Of a DNA stretch of 64,000 nt, positions 60,673 through 64,000 are shown one piece after another. Position 1 is the stretch's first letter. Each line of letters opens with the position of its first letter. The stretch covers positions 947,875 to 1,011,874 of the forward strand of contig BDSI01000010.1 in assembly GCA_003117195.1 (NCBI GenBank), given 5' to 3'. Both the position numbers and the translations under genes were made by a program. The notes beneath the pieces were generated by a model. It worked only from the letters and a program-made list of their open reading frames with translations, did not search any database and was not told the origin of the DNA. Source of the stretch: Eudorina sp. 2006-703-Eu-15. Its lineage: Eukaryota > Chlorophyta > Chlorophyceae > Chlamydomonadales > Volvocaceae.

Positions 60673-61342
60673 TTAGGTACTCCCTCGCACGGTCGGTGCG
60701 CACTTCCTTGACCTTCTTCCCGCACTTGATTTCCAACAGCACGAGGGTTTCCTGCACCGCCGCGATCGCATCACTCTTCTTCTTCAGGATCCTCACCGCC
60801 GACAGGCAAGAATAATCGTCGGTGAACGTAGCAACGTAACTGCTGCCACCATGCGACTCAACCGACATGGGCCCGCACAGATCCATATGAACCAGCTCCA
60901 GAGGCCGATTCGTCCGTGACTCCGAGTCTGGGAACGGTTTTCGCGAATGCTTTCCCAGGATACAATCCTCACACAGAGCACGACCCGCAGCACGAAACTG
61001 TTCCCCAGACACGTTGAGACCCTTCACCAGATCCTCGTCGTACAACCTGGCCATCGTCTCGTAACTCAGATGACCAAACCGCGAGTGCCACCGCTTGGCA
61101 GACTGCAGGCCCGAAAGGGCCACAGCAGCACTTGGACCATCCGGATCAATCCTCGGGCTCCACTCCTTCGCGCGAACATGGTACACCGAACTGTCCAGGT
61201 AATGGGCCTTGAACATCCAGTCCTGGCAGTCCGACCACAAATGCATGACGTTGTTCACGCCCCTGAACTCTGCACCGCGCGCCGTCAACTGGCGCAATGA
61301 GAGCAACCGAAACTTGAACTTAGGAGCTGGTTCATATGGACC
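60640..61342 (-). pseudogene. Copia pre-integrase and integrase N-terminal part
   Basis: Contains the GAG_pre-integrase region, a zinc-binding H-H-C-C motif (HSRFGHLSYETM and CEDCILGKHSRKPF), VHMDLCGPM (first catalytic Asp) and FTDDYS (conserved downstream of it). The frame runs directly from the primer binding site, so gag and protease were deleted. It reads on out of frame to 60434. Confidence 0.95.
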
Positions 61343-61355
61343 GGGGCTCATAACC
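61343..61355 (-). promoter_or_regulatory. Copia primer binding site (half-tRNA type)
   Basis: Directly inside the 5' LTR, the minus strand reads GGTTATGAGCCCC. This complements the anticodon stem-loop of initiator tRNA-Met (GGGCUCAUAACC) rather than a tRNA 3' end, as in Drosophila copia. Confidence 0.75.
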
Positions 61356-61530
61356 TGTTGTAAGTTGAGCTGCTGATATGCTAGATACACGGTCGTTAGC
61401 ACATACTGTTACAAGCAACTAAGGTACTCAGACCACTCTGGGCCTAGATAACGGCTTGATGGCCGTACTGATAGCTCCGAAGACCACTCAACACTGGAGG
61501 TCCTGACCGAACTAACTTAATATTCCAACA
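61356..61530 (-). repeat. 5' LTR of the Copia element
   Basis: 175 bp, nearly identical to 53919-54097, with the same TGTTG/CAACA ends. The CTTTA target duplication follows at 61531-61535. Confidence 0.95.
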
Positions 61531-61974
61531 CTTTACAATAATGTGTTGAACAAAAAAAGCACAGCGATCCCTGCAGGTCGTCGGTGACAACAGTCGAAGC
61601 CACATGCCTACGTATCGGGCGGGTGCCGGTGGACCGGGCGGCGCACTCGCTCGTCCACCTCTGCGACCAAATAAAGGCGGACGCTCCGGCGGACTCGCGT
61701 GTTGCGACCTGGCACCGCGCCCGATTCGGCACCAGGGTTCGCCTCTCACGTTTGCAGACACCTTGGTGAATTTGTGAGTCTTCTTCTCCATCCGGCGGAC
61801 CGAAGGGCACATAAATTAGGTCCGTCCGCGTTTGGTCCGCCGATCGTACCATCCGGGTCTTCTGGATGGTGGCATACAAAAAAACACACGAAAATGCGCA
61901 GCAAGCGGATGGAGCAGCATGAACAGCGCCCCCTTATACCCCACAGGTCAGTAAAAGGTTCCTTATAATGAAGG
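61531..61974. other. Spacer, no gene recognised
   Basis: Moderately GC-rich DNA between the Copia element and an R element. Overlapping frames on both strands show no domain. Confidence 0.5.
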
Positions 61975-62410
61975 ATGTTACGGCGGACCCCGCGGGTCAT
62001 CGGTGACAGCCGAAGCTTCCTCACCGTACACTGCATAAATGAACTTGCGCCACCACGGCGCACCGGACAGTACACCGAAACACTCCACGTGCCCACGCAG
62101 AACCACCCCGTTCCTGCGAACCAACCACGGCTAGGGCAGCTAGGGATAAATCGCTGTGATTGGCTTTATCCACTTCGGGGAAATCCGCTCTCTGCTGTGC
62201 CTATCTCTTTGGTAGTGTCGCCCCGCTGTGCGCCTCTGCTTGCTTCGGTGTCTGTCTGGGTCGGTGGATGGGATCATGGCCCGGCGTGTTTTTGTTTGCG
62301 GCGTTGAGGTGTGGAAGTGTCTTGCCGCCTTGTCGGTGGGGCCTGCCGGGGCTTGCACCTGAATACACCGTTGATCCCCTTGGGGTCCGCTGTAATGTTC
62401 GTTCATCCAT
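61975..62410 (+). mobile_element. Family R element, fullest copy
   Basis: About 435 bp. The left end AATGAAGGATGTTACGGCGG and the right end (CCCCTTGGGGTCCGCTGTAA, then TTCGTTCATCC) are imperfect inverted repeats of each other over roughly 25-30 bp, and GGGTCATCGGTG/CGTTGATCCC extends the match. This suggests a TIR or foldback element. The right end of other copies runs into ATTC units, which could be a tail or a preferred target. No coding capacity. Confidence 0.75.
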
Positions 62411-63590
62411 TCAAACGCCCGCTCAGGGGGAGTTAGCCACCAGGGCGCCCCTATTAGCGAACCACCACCCCAACCAAGGCGCGGTCACTTCTCCAGCGGC
62501 GGTCCGTTGTCCGTCTTGGAGAGCCACGGGGGCTCGCGAGCCACCATCAGGAGCCTGCCCGTACGCGTACGGTCCCACCGGGCCGAAAAAACAGTCCAAA
62601 CCTAACAATGGCGCCAACGTGCCGTAGAGCGCATCAGTGCCCCGTCCACCCGCGGCCCACTACTATTGAACGCCCACAGGGCTTCGGTTAAAATTTCCTG
62701 GCCAGACGGAACCGGGCCCCGGCACACAACACGACCATCCTGCACCTTCAAGATGAAGTGCGTAGCCCCCATAGCTGATTACCTATTCATTGGGACTCCC
62801 AGCTCTGCGAAGTCGTAGAGCCGGCTCCAAAAGTCCGCCACTGCCCTCTGGGCGGCTAGCCCTTCAGCATCCACTGATGGCCGAGGGGTACCGGCCGCGT
62901 GCCTGGACCTGGCGGGCCCCATCGCTCGCCGGCCCGTTTCCATGGAACTGGTTGCTTGTCGCCAAGACGACAACGTCCCATACACACTGTTGCACTCCCG
63001 TGGGGGGACAGGGCGAGCCACACCTGCTGTCTTTGAAGGCTTACCCCTAGCCGTTCCCGTGTCCCTGCCCCATGCTTACTCCCCCTGTCGTACATGCCGT
63101 ACATGTCGTACGGCCTCCCGTCCCCGTCCCATGTCCCACTTCCCCTCGTCCGCCCTGTCCTCTTTCGCGCCGCGCTGCCGCCCCGCCATTCTCGCATACT
63201 GCCTTCTTTCTGATGTTTGCTCTTGTCATTCTTCGCAATCGTTGCCACCCTCGCTCACTCCGTTCCTCGGCTTCCCTCCCTGCATCGCCGTGGCCCTGGA
63301 CATCGCTCGCGGCGCGGCTACTCCGTCTACCACCACAGGTCGGTAACGTATCTGTCCTTTCCGGGTTGGGTCGGGTTCGCAGTTTGCTTGTTGTGGCACT
63401 GCGGCAGCGCGGCCGCGCCGCCACGCGCCCGCGCGCGGTCTCTATCTTTTCGTTTGCTCTGCAGGTACCGCACCCCGTAAGTATACTGCGTTATGCTGGG
63501 TGTGCCCGGGTTCGTTCTACGGGTTTATTTATTTTTTTCAATTTAACCCCCACCTTATAGGCGGTTGTCCGGCCCCTCGGGGCACGACAT
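62411..63590. other. Region without a recognised gene
   Basis: GC-rich on both sides of short ORFs. A minus frame at 62779-63021 ending AVADFWSRLYDFAELGVPMNR looks protein-like but is unassigned. Pyrimidine-rich runs at 63065-63300 resemble intron or 5'UTR sequence. Nothing is called. Confidence 0.4.
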
Positions 63591-63716
63591 GGCGCCAACT
63601 CCGTTTACGGAGGAATTTCATGCATTTGTCAAGTGGAAGCTCAAAGGTCTCGGGACCGGCGAGTGGAAGCGAATGGGGTCGGTGTGTACTGCGTGGTTCG
63701 GGCTCGCGGCTATTTA
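63591..63716 (+). CDS. Small hypothetical ORF (41 residues)
   Basis: ATG frame MAPTPFTEEFHAFVKWKL.. to GLAAI-stop. It is amphipathic at its start, with several Lys and Trp. Its stop overlaps the TATTTAA preceding the next frame. It could be a small ORF in the leader of a mobile element, or chance. No family is recognised. Confidence 0.25.
63708..63716 (+). promoter_or_regulatory. TATA-like box before the terminal frame
   Basis: GCTATTTAA lies about 48 bp above the ATG at 63764, followed by a T-rich stretch. This is a plausible core promoter for the partial frame. Confidence 0.3.
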
Positions 63717-63763
63717 AGCGATGCCTTTTTTCTCTAATATACCGTAGTCGCACTTTCTGTTTT

Positions 63764-64000
63764 ATGCCGGCCCAGCCACTTACGGACGACACCCCTGCCG
63801 ATGCCGCTGCCATTGCTGATCGCGTGGCGGACCTCCGCGAGGCGGCCACCGCCGCCGGCTTCTCGGAGATTCGGCAGAACATTCTGCGCGTTCTCCATCC
63901 GCGCGCTGGTCCTCGGCCTGCTGCTGTCCGGGAGCTACTTGCCCTGCGCGCACAATTTGTCGGCGCCGCCGAACATGCCGCCCTCTCCGCCGACCGGGAC
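63764..64000 (+). CDS. Partial unidentified protein, runs off the window
   Basis: Open from ATG 63764 to the last base (79 codons). The sequence is Ala-rich and helical (AAAIADRVADLREAATAAGF, ILRVLHPR, ELLALRAQFVGAAEHAAL) with strong GC third-position bias. It could be the N-terminus of a host gene or a gag-like protein of a mobile element. The visible part has no diagnostic motif. Confidence 0.4.
   Translation, partial: MPAQPLTDDTPADAAAIADRVADLREAATAAGFSEIRQNILRVLHPRAGPRPAAVRELLALRAQFVGAAEHAALSADRD

Larger units (their letters stand above)
53919..61530 (-). mobile_element. Copia (Ty1-copia) LTR retrotransposon, nested-disrupted
   Basis: Both LTRs are present (53919-54097 and 61356-61530; 179 and 175 bp, starting TGTTG and ending CAACA). 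They are flanked by a 5-bp duplication CTTTA (53914-53918 and 61531-61535). They are nearly identical apart from a 4-bp indel, suggesting a fairly young insertion. The pol order integrase, RT, RNase H fits Copia. Gag and protease are absent: the coding part starts at the pre-integrase region right after the primer site. Frameshifts in integrase and in the RT end, plus two inserted transposons, make it defective. It resembles volvocine Copia elements of the Osser type, by inference. Confidence 0.96.

Overview
The window looks like nuclear DNA of a chlorophyte green alga, most probably Chlamydomonadales/volvocine. Reasons: GC-rich, Ala/Gly/Ser-rich coding exons broken by many GT-AG introns; AT-rich, transposon-filled spacers; an SBP-box factor; Pro-rich (SPP/PPP) linkers like those of volvocine extracellular-matrix proteins; and a Copia element whose primer site matches the anticodon arm of initiator tRNA. 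No prokaryotic operon, rRNA, convincing tRNA or CRISPR array was seen. Gene models were spliced by hand from the sequence, using reading phase, splice signals and recognisable domains. Family assignments come from motif recognition; no search was run.

Layout. About 0.5-2.7 kb (minus): 3' part of an SBP-box transcription factor. 2.7-7.4 kb: no gene recognised. 7.4-13.1 kb: a three-layer transposon nest. A GC-hairpin-ended element (copy A) was hit by a hAT-type element, which was then hit by a retroelement carrying gag, a 182-bp tandem repeat and an altered reverse transcriptase. 14.2-20.2 kb (plus): five-exon RING-H2 E3 ligase. 23.2-27.7 kb (minus): eight-exon GT8 glycosyltransferase with C-terminal membrane segments, like plant IPUT1/PGSIP6. 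31.4-45.9 kb (minus): a roughly 20-exon gene joining a PI-PLC X catalytic domain, a ricin-type beta-trefoil lectin and three tandem VMO-I (vitelline membrane outer layer protein I) domains. Its introns hold a 569-bp CATT array, a complete hAT MITE and several dispersed repeats. 46.2-52.3 kb: copy B of the hairpin-ended element, inflated by about 650 copies of an 8-bp satellite unit. 53.9-61.5 kb (minus): a Copia retrotransposon with both LTRs and a 5-bp target duplication, interrupted by a 3.9-kb CACTA-like element and a 231-bp hAT MITE. 62-64 kb: a dispersed inverted-repeat element, then the start of an unidentified reading frame that runs off the window.

How the parts relate. The four host genes suggest regulation (SBP factor), protein turnover (RING ligase), sphingolipid or glycan glycosylation (GT8) and a probably secreted, lectin-bearing phospholipase. 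They do not form an obvious pathway. The main novelty candidate is the PI-PLC/ricin/VMO-I fusion: each VMO-I domain is encoded by the same six-exon cassette with the same intron-phase series (0-2-1-2-0-1), so the array grew by intragenic exon-block duplication. The rest is a well-preserved record of transposons inserting into transposons, with exact target-site duplications giving their order.
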